Shown in pieces: positions 12,701-23,694 of a DNA stretch of 64,000 bases; positions within the stretch are counted from its first letter, which is position 1, and every line of letters begins with the position of its first letter. The position numbers and the translations under genes were made by a program. This DNA comes from Cyanoderma ruficeps (Eukaryota > Chordata > Aves > Passeriformes > Timaliidae), in assembly GCA_008694505.1 (NCBI GenBank), contig VZDJ01000623.1, positions 15,960,988 through 16,024,987 of the forward strand. Reading direction: 5' to 3'. The notes below the pieces were generated by a model. The model was not told the DNA's origin and ran no database searches. It was given only the letters and a program-made list of their open reading frames with translations.

Positions 12701-15436
12701 CTTTCTGGTCACCTGGTGAAAGGAAGAATGATAAACTTTAGAAACAGGAGAAATTATGGTTTTTGAGAAAGAGGAAATCAAGAAATAGCGTGCTAGAAAA
12801 ATTCATATAATTTGTGACCTGTTCTGCTGATTTATAAGTTTTTCCGCTCTACAAAACAAAGTCCACAAAACAAATCCCACAAAAACTGGGTACGAAACAA
12901 CCTATGGTTTGTATTTGTTGCTCTGAAAATCAGATTGAGCTCATAAACTGGTGGATTTATATCTGCGGGTCTGCTACACCGTACATTAAATACAGTGCAG
13001 GTAAAATAATTCCTAATTGTAATAGTCAGGTTTTGGATTTACAGGTTTAAAATGATACAAAGGAGATCTTCATTCAGGTATACACCAATTAAAGCCTAAA
13101 AAGCTAGCATAAATGCTTCCCATCTATTTATATGGTACATAAAATGGTCAAATTCTTTAATTCTCCAGCTTGCCAGTCACTGCAAAATCTCAACCGCTTC
13201 TTCAGTTTGTCAGCTTCCTCCACAATACTGCATTATAAATTTTGCTCAGGAACTGCATTAACCTTTGTGAGTTCTGGTGCTTTGTTGACTTAAAGAAATA
13301 AGGCCAAGTGCCTTTGAACTGACAGCAGGAGACTGCAAATGATGGCAAGATGTTGTATAAAACTCCAAGCCTTTAAAATCTATTAAAATTCTTTTTCATT
13401 CTGTTTTCTTTCCAGTGGTTTAAATGCCTCATGGATTTGAATAATTTAATTTTCTATTCAGGGAGACAACTTCTTCTCACATTCTTGAGCTCAAAATTTT
13501 TCTTTTCCCTACATTTCTTCCTCTGTGATTTTGAATTTGAATATTTTGTTGTTGGCGTTTTTTTTCCCTTGCATAACTTGACTGCAGTTCTTGATCTCAG
13601 GCCCAGCAACCTACACTTCTACATTCCATGACAAAAGATTAATGCACTAAGGTGTTCTTTATTCAACTCCTCAAAACTGTTGTAGCAGTTGTACCCACAG
13701 TAGGGATCCTGAAAGACAGGATATCACAGCTGCAGTTTGTCTTGAAAATCATCTAAAATCAAGGTGCTGGACACAAGTTTGATAAATATTATGACAATCC
13801 TGATGTGATAACATGGATAGAATTTGTTTTCCCTTTGAGTACTTTGATGCATTGTGTACCTATTTTTTTTTTTTGGTTCCATGTTCAAAAATCCAAGCCA
13901 ACATTATCTGACCAAAGAGCAATGGTCAAATTTCTCTAAAGTTCATGTTACAATCCAAGAAGTAAATTCAAGGTAGCTGACAGTTTAATAAGAAGGCATG
14001 TTCTATTGGAAAACTTTGAAATAATAAAAGAAATTTCGAAAAACGGATTCTATAGTATCAGTGAAGGAAATTTTTTTTTCAGGATAGAATGAAAATAAGA
14101 AAGCAGCATTTCGAGGTGCTAAAAGAGTTATTTAGTGTGACACATTATACATGAGTTTGCTGTGAGGAAGAGACAACATCTGACAAATATGCAGACTGTT
14201 GGACTGCAGTCACTGGTGAGTTGTTTGCTATCTCTCAGTGTTTAATACTACACAGATCTTGCAAATTTGAATTTCAAGTGATCACGTTGATGTAAGTGAT
14301 CAATGAAAAGTTGGTAACAATTTTTTTTTAATTTATATGTATTTTTAAAACAAATTCTGTAACTTCAATATAGTGAGAAGTGGAAATGTCTGCTGGAGGT
14401 TGGATTATAGGGTTTTCACAGTCCATCTGAGTGTTGAGTTTCTTAGTAGACACTGACTGGAGCACTTAAATGCTCAACTGCTTATTTTGGGGGTCATATG
14501 GAAGGCTAAATGAAGGAGTTCTACAGTCCAAGTTCAGCCAGTAGAGAACTACTTGACCTGAAGTGATAGTGGTTTTGTAGTGGTTTCGCTTTCCCTAGGG
14601 GTCTGATACTAGAAAGGTTAGAGAGACACTCTCAGGGTTAGGAAACCAGCCTTCTTTGGATTCAAGTCTATGCATTTAAACATGTCTGTTATTGCAGTGA
14701 GGAAAACTACCCACCAGTAACTACCACAGATCTTCCCACTGGTTGGTGTCTGTGTGTTCATGCTGTCACTCATTTCCTAGGATCTGTCCCTCTCCCTTCG
14801 TCTTTAAAGAGAAGTAGAAGTTGACCTTTTTATATCACAATATTTATTTGCATGCCAATTCTGATTCTGCAGGTTGTGCAGAGAATTCTAAGGTCATTAC
14901 TGTCAACTCCTACTAGAATGGATGACTGTAAAACTGGATCTCTAGCTGTCTGTTCTCAGTAATGGGTGATTCATGCTACAGCTCATTTGGGAGGAATACA
15001 AACTGCCTAAATGTGAGAGCAGATGATGCATTTAGAACATACCTTGCCTATGCTGCCTGAACAATATGAAAAAGTGGACTCTTTTATTTTAATATTTACA
15101 GAGATCATATAACTTGTCATCAAGTTGGCTTAAGCAGTGCACAGGACTTTTTGGAAAGCAGGGTGTTTAGAAAATGTAGCCCTGCAGCCAAGAAATATGG
15201 GGTTGCCCTCCTTAATAAAAGATCACAAGCCTTGCAGTGAATTTACAAGGCCATGGGACTGAAGCCTTGTCAAGCTTGGTCTTTCTGAACTAGTGCTGAC
15301 CTAACTGCAGCTTTGTTTTAGCTATCATGGGGTACAGACATACAAGTTTGTAAACAGATCAGCCATGGTCAGTAAAGAAATTCAGATCTTGGTGGGGAAA
15401 CTGGATTTAGGAATAACAAAGAGAACTGTGAACAAA
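6775..15436. other. Unique non-coding sequence
   Basis: I see no gene or recognised transposon here. The stretch contains a short TAGTTAATG repeat near 9.72 kb, a cluster of ATTA/TAAT cores near 9.97-10.03 kb, T runs near 10.96 and 13.86 kb, and one ambiguous base at 12693. The open frames are under about 115 codons and show no recognisable domain. Confidence 0.55.
9721..9751. repeat. Short imperfect TAGTTAATG tandem repeat
   Basis: Three copies of TAGTTAATG lie almost head to tail, separated by one or two bases. It is probably a small local duplication. TTAAT is also a homeodomain-type core, so the repeat would multiply such sites, but I have no evidence that it is functional. Confidence 0.6.
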
Positions 15437-16128
15437 TGTCAGAGTCCAGAGCATTCCTTTCGATGCCTTGGGACCCGAGGAAGGGAGTTTGAATCCTGGA
15501 CAGGAGGGTCTGGAGTCTGGCTAGGGGGGTTTGAGGCCCTGGCACAGAGCCCAGGAAGACACAGGCTTTGATTTCTGTCTGTGAGAAAAACTTCCAACAT
15601 TGAGAGTGAATTACAAGTCACAAAAGTGTGACAGACAGTAGTTGTAGTTTATCACCGGAAAATTTTGTAGTTTTGGGGTTCTTAGAATGGAGGTGAATGG
15701 GGGATAAGATGGAGGATTTAGGGCGGTGCCCTAGGTTCTTCTTGTTCTCCCATGGCATCCATCTTCTGCAGTGATGGAGGCACAAAGTAGTTCAAGGAGA
15801 TTGGGTCAGAGTAGAGTGACCCCTGTAGTATAGGTGATAGGCATTGGCACCGAATTGTAAATAATAGACACGTAATTATCTGTATAAGAGGTAGTGACCT
15901 CCCATCCCAGGGGGAGTCATCCTGTGTCTGAGCTGCTGTTCACATCTTGGGCAGGGACAAAGAAACTTATAAGATAAGAATTAATAAACACACCAGAAAC
16001 CTTGAAAAACAAGACCTTTAAGACTCTGTTTCATTCTTGTGTCCAGCTCAGAGCTTTCAGAGGGCAAAAAAGACTCTCTCAAACCACCACTTGAATCTCG
16101 GGTGAAGAAAAACCTAACCCGAGGAACA
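15437..16128 (+). mobile_element. Solo LTR of an endogenous retrovirus
   Basis: The element opens with TGTCAGAGTCC and closes near CCCGAGGAACA. It contains a TATA-like TATAAG at 15893 and an AATAAA poly(A) signal at 15983-15988, in the spacing expected for U3-R-U5 on the plus strand. The wording, including GTGACAGACAGTAGTTGTAG and the AATAAACACACCAG end, matches a songbird LTR family I know from memory. AACAAA directly precedes the element and recurs at 16125-16130. If the LTR instead ends at the canonical ACA (16128), the right flank AAGAGA matches the left flank at four of six bases. A 6-bp duplication would suit a class II (ERVK-like) element. No gag, pol or env lies next to it, so it is a solo LTR. 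The right boundary is uncertain by a few bases. Confidence 0.8.
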
Positions 16129-18984
16129 AAGAGATAATAAAATAACTGACTAACAAAGAGATCTGTAAAACGGCGTTTATGTATGAAATTTGCATGTAGC
16201 ATGGACAGGCTAACCAATAAAGAAGAAGCAAGGTGTAAATATGTGCTAGCAAACAAAAGGCACCCCAAGCAAATCCTAAGCGAAAGAAGCCATTGCCAGT
16301 ATCATCATAGTTCTCCCAGTGAAGGACTTGGGATGCTCTACACCCATCTGCCCTTCCCTGGCCAGATGGAAGCCATGAACTCCAGGGCCTGGATGACAGT
16401 AAAAAGGTGAACATAATACCAGGAAAAAGGCTAGAGGATAGAGACTGTGCTTTTAAAAGTCATCTTAGCGGGTCTGTTATTATTGTTGAGACCTTTTCTG
16501 TGTAGCGGTATTCTTTAATTTGTTTCACTTTTTAATTTTGTTAAATACGTTGAGGTATACTAATAATAATTCTTTGATTAGCTTGTTAAGATTTCAATTA
16601 TAGTAACAATAAATTATTGGCTTTACATATAGATTGTTTTTCTCCTTTGCCATTAATAGAATTTTGAACTTACCACAAAATTGTACTCCTTTTTATTTTT
16701 CTTACATAAATTAAAGACCTTTGTAATCTTCCGCTTCCAATTTTGCAAACCCAGTTCCGCAAGCATTTCTCTGCCCTCGAGATGGTATCCAAAGGCATGG
16801 TATCCAAAGGAGGAGGTTTGTAAGGTACTTCCATCTGAACTATAGACCTTGTGTCCCCTGTCAGCCTTACAGCCAACAAAGACAAATAGGCATTTTCTGT
16901 GTCCAAACTTCCTGATCAATTTTATGTCTACAATGATAGGAAAGACAAAAGTTCTGTACTGAACTCATCTTCACAGACACCTGAAAGTTTTCTGTCTTCT
17001 GTCTAGTTGGCCACTGGCTCCAGCTTTCCCCAGCTGGTCTATCTATTTCTGGACACTTAAGTGCAGCTCCATTTGATTTTTTTTTTAAAGGAAATTACAT
17101 CTCCAAGTACAGCAGAAGAAGGATCTTTTCCCAAACAGCACAAGAAACAACAGGCAAAGACAATACATGAAAATCTTTCTCTGTATTTCCTGTGGATTCA
17201 TTCATTCCCGATGATATTCCTGCAGCAGACACCTCCTCACTACTATTACATTTAAATCTATCCTATGCTTTGTAACTCCGCATTTCTTCTCCTTGCCTTG
17301 AAGGGTTGCCTAGGTTAAAATATCACTAAAATTTTGACACATTTGTGTAGTTCAAAGTGTACAGGACATTGACCTCCAAGACTGCTTACACAAGTCATCC
17401 TAAATTTATCAGATTTTTAGCTAGATTTCTTGGGTGTATAGTCCTTATGCATATGGCAAGAGAATATTTTCAGGTGAGGTTAAAGCTGTCAGCATTCTGT
17501 GGTACTTCTTCTCAGTTTAAGCATATGTTCTAGCATGGGAAATGATTTGGCCCAATTTCCATTCCTGGCACCGAATATCACTCTAGTTCTACCTTAAGGG
17601 AAAAAAGAAGGGGAAGAACAATCCTCAAATGTAAACCATACACGATTATCAATGAGAGAGATTTTCAGCCAGGAATACTTATTTTTAGACCTACATCTGT
17701 GCTGTATGATACTCATAGACAGATATTGGAAGAGAATGATAATAAAATTATCTCCATGTGGCTGATTGCTGTTGGCTCACCCTGGGAAGACAAAGCACTC
17801 AGCCTCTTTATGTAGTCAGAGCAGTACAAGACACCCCAGGAATGGAGAGGTTTTAAATTTACAGCCTTCTCTTATAGCAAATAAGCTCAGAAATTGTGTA
17901 GGGAGCTGAAAATAGGCAGGCATGAAAAGAAAGGATATTATTGTGACTGACTAAATCAAGGCATAATGACAGCAGAACAGCAAGAGCCTTGTTTGAGGTG
18001 TAAAGTCTCAAACGGGAGCAAATAAGAGGAGAAGTATGTGATCAGCATCAGTCCCAGACTCTGCATTTTCCAATAGATTTGCATTTTACAGGTCTCAGGA
18101 GCCATTAGCTTCTTGCCACTTTAAATTCATGAGGTCTAACATCTAAGACTTCACATGGAGATCTTGACCCAGGAGCCAAAAGACCTTCTTGTTATCACAA
18201 GCAGAATTGTCATAGTGAACTGAAACAACATAATTCTAGGAGAACTTGCAATGCTGCAAATACAATTTCTGCCTTTCCAGGTTCAACCAGCATGCACTTT
18301 CAAGGGTACACCAGTGTTCTTTAGGAAAGGGAATCAATAGCCAGATATTCAGTGTCCACTCCAGTAGCTGGAGAGCTATACTGGGAATAATTATTCTCAT
18401 ATGAATATTTAAAAAAAACATTCTCCAAAGCTTTTTGCTTGTAGTCATTGGTGGTGATACCTATAATAAAATCTTTGTCTATGAGATGAAAAAGAAAAAC
18501 TCACAATCTGATTTTTTGCATACTTAACTGGAGTCTCAAAAATCCCCATTAAAATTAGGTGCCTTTGCAAGCTTTTTCTTAATAAGATTTAAAAGAATTG
18601 CAGAAAATCAGTAGTCCATTCACCTGCCTCAAGGTTTGGTCAGCTGTTCCTGTGTCATTCTGAGGGCTGTTTGTGTAATTTTTTTCTTGGAATGGTCAGA
18701 TGGTTGGGGTTCTAAAAGCAGCCAGGAAATCTGCTTCAGTGCTCTCCTGTCCTCATTATCCTACTGATGCATCTAAAATGATTTTTTTCATGGTGCAGTG
18801 TCAGCTTTTAATGTTTGTCCTGTGTATCATGGCTATCGTGTCCTTTTGCAGGACTTTCAGGCTTTGAGAACATTTATGATGTTATTTGTCCATCTTTTTT
18901 ACTCCAGACAAAAAAATCACTAGTCCATCAATATTTCCATGTAGATCATGAGTTCCAGACCACTAATAACTTTGTACTTTCCCC
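16129..18984. other. Unique non-coding sequence
   Basis: This stretch lies between a solo LTR and an old CR1 fossil. I see no retroviral internal region following the LTR, and no exon or RNA gene. At 16785-16810 the phrase ATGGTATCCAAAGG occurs twice back to back, a very small local duplication. Confidence 0.55.
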
Positions 18985-19650
18985 TCAGCAGTCTCTAGTT
19001 CACACATACTTCTCCTGCTACTCAATACTCAGAACTGAACGCAAGGTTTTATTAGAGATTCTATCAGCAGTGAGTACAGTGGAAGTGATAACCCAGGTAT
19101 GCTGTATAGCACATATTACAGTGTAGCTATTTCCCTACAACATGCACACATATACAGCCAGTATATGGTGTTGATCCACCAGAATCCCGCATCTTTTTCT
19201 CAGTTATTGGTTACCCATGCCATCTTTTCTCCAATCTGTTTTGATTTGGTTAGTCATACTTATGTCCTCTAGTTGTCCTCATTAAATTGCAACTGGGCTT
19301 CTTTTATTTTTCCTCCAGACAATTTCTCCTTTTGGGATTTCAATCCTGTTTTCTGATATATTTGCAGCTTAGAGTCATCTGTGTATTTAATAAACATGGT
19401 CTGTATTCCTTTGAGCAGATACCTAAGTGTATTAGGCTAAAGATAAACTCCTCTGGAACTCCACCTTACGCATCATTCCACTTTAAAGGCATACCCTTGA
19501 TAGCTACTCTTTGAATATGACTTTCCTGGCACCTTTATACCAAATTTACAGACCTTTCCTAAGCTTCCTCCTGAGAACAGTACATCAAATAGCAAGAGAG
19601 TCAGACTAGAATGAAGATATAGGTTATCTCTTGCTTTCCCCCCTCTCTGT
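18985..19650 (-). mobile_element. Old CR1 LINE fragment, reverse-transcriptase domain
   Basis: Read on the minus strand, this matches the central and C-terminal reverse transcriptase region of sauropsid CR1 elements. The fossil still spells KYTDDSKL around 19368-19391, where CR1 has FADDTKL; the two adjacent aspartates are encoded at 19374-19379. Just upstream in sense, a GGVPEE-like stretch stands where CR1 has GVPQGS, the usual block ahead of the catalytic aspartates. Downstream in sense, near 19020-19080, the text corresponds to the part of pol before the VQRRA block. Stops and indels break the frame throughout, so it encodes nothing. It is strongly diverged, which suggests an insertion older than the passerine radiation. 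The ends are approximate. Confidence 0.72.
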
Positions 19651-19829
19651 AAAAGGAAATTTCCTGTTTGTAAAATAAAAAAAAATGTCTCCCTGTTCTC
19701 ATTTAAGTATTTACAAATAGTTTATCTATGATGGTGCTTTCTTGGGACTTAAAGCTTCCCTATTCTTGCTTTTCTCCCACTTTAATGGTTGTCACTTCAT
19801 TTTTCTTTTCTTCATTCACAGATGATGAT
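19651..19829. other. Spacer between two CR1 fragments
   Basis: This short T-rich and A-rich spacer includes an A run near 19677. It separates two CR1 fragments of the same orientation but different age and different coverage, so they are not pieces of one insertion. Confidence 0.5.
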
Positions 19830-20370
19830 CCCATCACCAGTTCCCTGAGAGGCTGTTTCAGTGCTTTACAACTTACTCCATGAAGAAATTTTTCCTGACA
19901 TCCAATCTAAACCTTCACTGGTGCAACTTAAGGCCATTTCCTCTTGTCTTAACCCTTGTTACCTGCAAGAAGAGACTGACCCCTAACTGGTTACAGCCTC
20001 CTTTCAGGCAGTTGTAGAAGAGTGCTAAGTTCCTCCCACAGCCTCCTTTCCTCCAGGCTAAACACCCCCAGCTCCCTCAGCCACTCCTCATCAAACTTGT
20101 GCTCCAGACCCTTCTCCAGCTCCATTGCCCTCCTCTGGACACGCCCCAGCACCTCAGTGTTTTTGTTGTACTGAGGGACACGGGATTTGAAGTGTGGCCT
20201 CACCAGTGCTGAGCAGTCACTGCCCTGGTCCTGCTGCCTCACTATTCCTGATACAGGGCAGGATGCCACTGACCTTCTTGGCCACCTGGGCACACACACT
20301 GGCTCAGGGTCAGCCACTGCTGACCAGCTCCCTCAGGTTCTTTAACTCTGGGCAGCTTTCCAGCCAGAAA
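19830..20370 (-). mobile_element. Avian CR1 LINE fragment (end of pol and start of 3' UTR)
   Basis: On the minus strand this follows avian CR1 closely. It runs from the pol C-terminal region through the AGAGGAAATGGCC stretch to the AAAAATTTCTTCATGGAG stretch that introduces the 3' UTR. The match then stops near 19830, before the ATTCTATG-type terminal tail. CR1 copies are normally 5'-truncated with an intact 3' end, so this copy has lost its 3' tail through deletion or later rearrangement. The match also fades beyond 20370, as expected for 5' truncation. It is better preserved than the CR1 fossil immediately to its left. Confidence 0.88.
19991..20317 (-). pseudogene. CR1 pol C-terminal remnant
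   Basis: This 108-codon open stretch lies inside the CR1 fragment. It opens at a GTG rather than an ATG, so the start is only the edge of an open frame. The reading includes VQRRAMELEKGLEHK and [14 protein letters not shown]. These match the VQRRA...GLE...EERLRELGLFSLEKRRL block after the reverse transcriptase palm/thumb region of CR1 ORF2. The catalytic core is absent, so no enzyme can be made. It is the remnant of a LINE polymerase and not a host gene. Confidence 0.85.
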
Positions 20371-22174
20371 GCTTTCCAGCTTTCCAAGTGCATCACATTC
20401 TTTTTCCACTGCAAAGCAAGAATTTTTATTTCTGAATTTAATGTCTACTTTTAAGAGAACTGCCTCAGCCAGTCATCATTTTGATCATCATTCTGATATC
20501 TATGGTCATTTCCTGGACTGAAATACAGGGTTTTGTTTCCTTTTCCTGGATCTGCTTAGTGAACACTGAAGACAGTCCCCCTGGCAGTCTCCCTTGCCTC
20601 AGTTTCTCTCTCTTTTAAAAGGGAATTGTAATATTTATTCCTTTACAAATCTCTTTCACACCCATTGCTGAGACACTGTGGGACATTATTAAACAACGAA
20701 ATCATTGGCATTCCCTGATGTCTTGGGGAACAAGACACTATATTAAGTAAAATGCTTTGAATTATTTCAGGGCGGCTATTTTGACTGTTAAAAGTATTTT
20801 GATGATCTTTAAAAATGTAAGTGGTTTAAGGAAGAGAATTGTGAAACATAGTCTCTCAATTTAAAAATATTATTGAACTGCACAAGCAACTTGAGCTGAA
20901 TTGTCAATAAATATCTAAACCACAGACATTTGTATTAATATTTTCTCATTTATTCTGTGTCTCAAGCTTGTTCTTGTTAATATTTAACTGGAAATGCCAG
21001 AAACTTCAAAACTGTGAGGGTTTTGTAACTCTGAAGTGAACTGAATTTTCTGCATTTATCTTGAAAGAAAAACTGTTCAGGCTGACAAATCTATTAGATA
21101 CTGTCACCTATGATTTAGTGTTTTTTGTAAATGTTAGCTGCAGAGAAATACAGTAGGATGAGAGGGGATTGTGTGGCAGACCATTCCATGCCTGAGGCAT
21201 TGCTTCATTCAGTTAATTATGCTGGTCAACAATTAAATTCATAGTATTAGTCAGATTTATTTACTGTGTAATCTTTTTTCTCCCCTGATTTCCTTTTTTA
21301 TCAGTAATTCAGAGCCTTGAGGGCTTGCAGAAAGAACTACTGATGACCACAGTGCTCTCTGTACGTCTGGGATAATTCATTGTTAACAGTGATTTCTCAA
21401 GTCTGAGATCTGTTTATGAAGAAAACACTCTGCTGATGCTCCAGGGACTGCAGAGGGGAAAAAAGAAAAGGGACATGAAAAAAAAATTATAATGTGGCTT
21501 TTATGGAAGAAGATGAAAGGTTTGTTTTGTTCTTGCTCTTTTTGCCCACATCAAGAATGCTGTTTATTGTGCTAAAGAAGGTATGATATAGACTTTAAGA
21601 ACTGATTGCTCTTGAATTTGCTCAGCTTTCAGAATAATATTGACCGGTGGAATGAGGACAAGTAGAGAATATCAGGGACCTATATCTTTGTGAGAGGTGA
21701 AGCAGGAGTGTGACTCCCACAAAGGGCAGAATATTTTGCACAGGGCTACATCACTGATAAACTTTCAGACTTGTTTTATTTTGGAACTGAATACTATTGA
21801 GTAACTGCAAAGCAAGGACCTACCACGCTTTTATTGTGCCTGTTGCTCTTCCCTTTAGATATATCAAGGTAATGCTTTAACTGTTTGTTTTGGGGGGTTA
21901 TTTTCCAATGATAGTATTTTCTTTTTTCCAAATAATCTAGTTTTACTCATCATAACTACGTGGATTTCTTGGCTGCAAAACATCTGAGGATGAAGCTGCA
22001 ATGTGAGTTTCCACTGTGAAAGTGGAAGCAGTGAGTTGAGATTAAACATGCTGTACCATGTGGAAGCAAGGTAGTATTTTTCCATCAGATGTTGTAGAAT
22101 AGAAGAGTCCAGGTTTTACCATTTGTTGTGAATTTTTCAAGCTTTTCCCCTAGTAAGGTTTTAAATTAAAAGAG
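20371..22174. other. Unique non-coding sequence
   Basis: I see no gene or recognised mobile element between the two CR1 fragments. Open frames are short and lack recognisable features. Confidence 0.55.
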
Positions 22175-22409
22175 CAGAGGTTTAGTTTAAGTGTTAGGAA
22201 AAAAATTTACTCAGATGGTAGTAAAGCACTGGCACAGGTTGCCCAGGGAAGCTGTGGCTGCCCCATCCTTGGAGGTGTTCAAGGCCAGGTTTGATGGGAT
22301 CCTGAGCAACTTGGTCTTGTGGGTAGTATCCAGCCCATGGTGGTGATGCTGGAACTAAATGGTCTTTCAGGTCCCTTCTAACCCAAATGATTCTGTAATT
22401 CTATGATTT
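22175..22409 (+). mobile_element. CR1 LINE 3' end
   Basis: This sense-strand CR1 3' terminus starts around GGTTTAGTTTAAGTGTTAGG. It continues through the CAGGTTGCCCAGGGAAGCTG block and the GGTCCCTTCTAACCCAAATG block, and ends in ATTCTGTAATTCTATG, the CR1 terminal 8-bp repeat. It is a typical heavily 5'-truncated insertion of about 235 bp with an intact tail. It contains only the last pol codons at most, and mostly 3' UTR. Confidence 0.92.
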
Positions 22410-22601
22410 TGCACAGAGTACATTTCATAAAAGATGATTAATTTATGTTAGGTACAATGAGTTTGAAAAAAGATTAGGATATTCATCCTATAAATCTATG
22501 AAATCTATGACAGTTCTACATCTTATTGGGAAAAAACCCCAAAAAAGTCAAATCTCAAGAGTTAAAACTCCAAAGATAAACTACTCAACAAGATGTCAAG
22601 A

Positions 22602-23694
22602 TGTGATGAGTTGACCTTGGCTGGCTGCCAAACCTCCACCCAGGGGCTCTATTATTCCCCATTCTCAAGAAGTTGAGGGGACAAAAATAAGATGGGAAAG
22701 CTTCTGGTTCAAGATAAGGACAGGGAGATTATTTACCAGTTACCAGCATGGGCAAAAGAGACTCATTTTGGGAAAGATTAAGTTAATTTATTGTCAGTTA
22801 AAATAGAATAGGATGGTGAGAAAAAGAGATGAAAATAAAGTCACCTTACAGACACTTCTCCCTTCTTCCTAGGCTCAAATTGATTCCCTCATTTCCAACT
22901 CTTCCATTTCATTTTTCTGTTCATTGAGGAGGAGCAGGAAAATAGGAAATGGGGACAGAAATGGGGAATAGGGTTTATGGTCAGTTCATAACACTTTGCT
23001 TTGACTGCTCCTTCCTTTTCACACTGCTTCCCTGCTCCAGAGTAGTCTCTGTCTCAAGGGAGAGAGTTGTCCATGAACTGTTCCCGTGTGGTCCCTTCAC
23101 AGAGGCTGCAGATCTTCAGAACAGACTGCTCCAGTGTGCATACCACAGGGCCACAGATCTTGCAGAAAACCTGCTTCAGCAGGGGCTCCTCTCCGTGGGC
23201 TGCAGCCTCTGCCAGGAGCCTCCTTCTGCACAGGCTCTCCACAGACTACACATCCTCAAGGCACATCCACCTGTCACGGCATGGGGTTGCCCATGGGCTG
23301 TAGTCTGGATGCTCTGCACTGCAGGAAGGGAATTTTGCTTCCCCACCTGTTGGAGGGAATGTCTTCTCTGGCACCTGGAGTACTTCCTGCCTTCTCCTTC
23401 TCTGATTTCTGTGTCTGCAGAGTTTTTTTCTCTCCCATTTTTTGCTCACTCCTCTCTTTCACAGCTGCTGTGCTCTATTTTCCACCCTTTCTTCAATATA
23501 TTATCACAGAGGCATCACCAGGGTTGCTGATGGGCTCAGCTTTGGCCGGTTTTGGGTTTGTCTTGGAGCCAACTGGAACAGGCTCTGTCCAACGTGGAGG
23601 CAGCTCCTGATCTCTTCCTACAGAAGCCACCACTGCCAAACCCTGGCCACATAAACCCAATGCACAAGCAGAGCATTAAGACATTTTCACAACA
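22602..23694 (-). mobile_element. Solo LTR, long form with internal tandem repeats
   Basis: The plus strand starts TGTGATGAGTTGACC and ends TTTTCACAACA, giving TG...CA termini when read as a minus-strand LTR of about 1.09 kb. It belongs to a large LTR family common in songbirds. Recognisable blocks on the minus strand are the GTGCATTGGGTTT start, the TGGCTCCAAGACAAACC promoter area, a run of about 45-50-bp units containing CTGGAGCAG-type phrases (about 22990-23300), and the final CCAGCCAAGGTCAACTC. The same family recurs on the plus strand at 26692-27585. No clear target-site duplication is visible. Left TCAAG and right TTAAG are similar but each sits one base from the termini. No internal retroviral genes adjoin it. 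Frames of up to 193 codons here are read against or through the LTR and are not genes. Confidence 0.85.
22990..23300 (-). repeat. Degenerate minisatellite inside the LTR
   Basis: On the plus strand, units of about 45-50 bp begin near CTGCTCCAG or CTGCTTCAG and carry phrases such as CCGTGGGCTGCAG and CACAGAGGCTGCAG. Around four to six diverged units can be followed. This block accounts for most of the length difference between this LTR and the shorter plus-strand copy. Expansion of such units is a known feature of this LTR family as I remember it. Confidence 0.6.

Noticed and set aside
15365..15571. 68-codon frame on the plus strand, with a minus-strand partner.
   Set aside because: Most of it lies in the first part of the solo LTR beginning at 15437, so it is LTR sequence and not a gene.
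22949..23610. Overlapping open frames of 193 and 174 codons on the plus strand, cysteine-rich in appearance.
   Set aside because: They lie wholly inside a minus-strand solo LTR and read antisense through its GC-rich minisatellite. Repeated units without stops explain their length.
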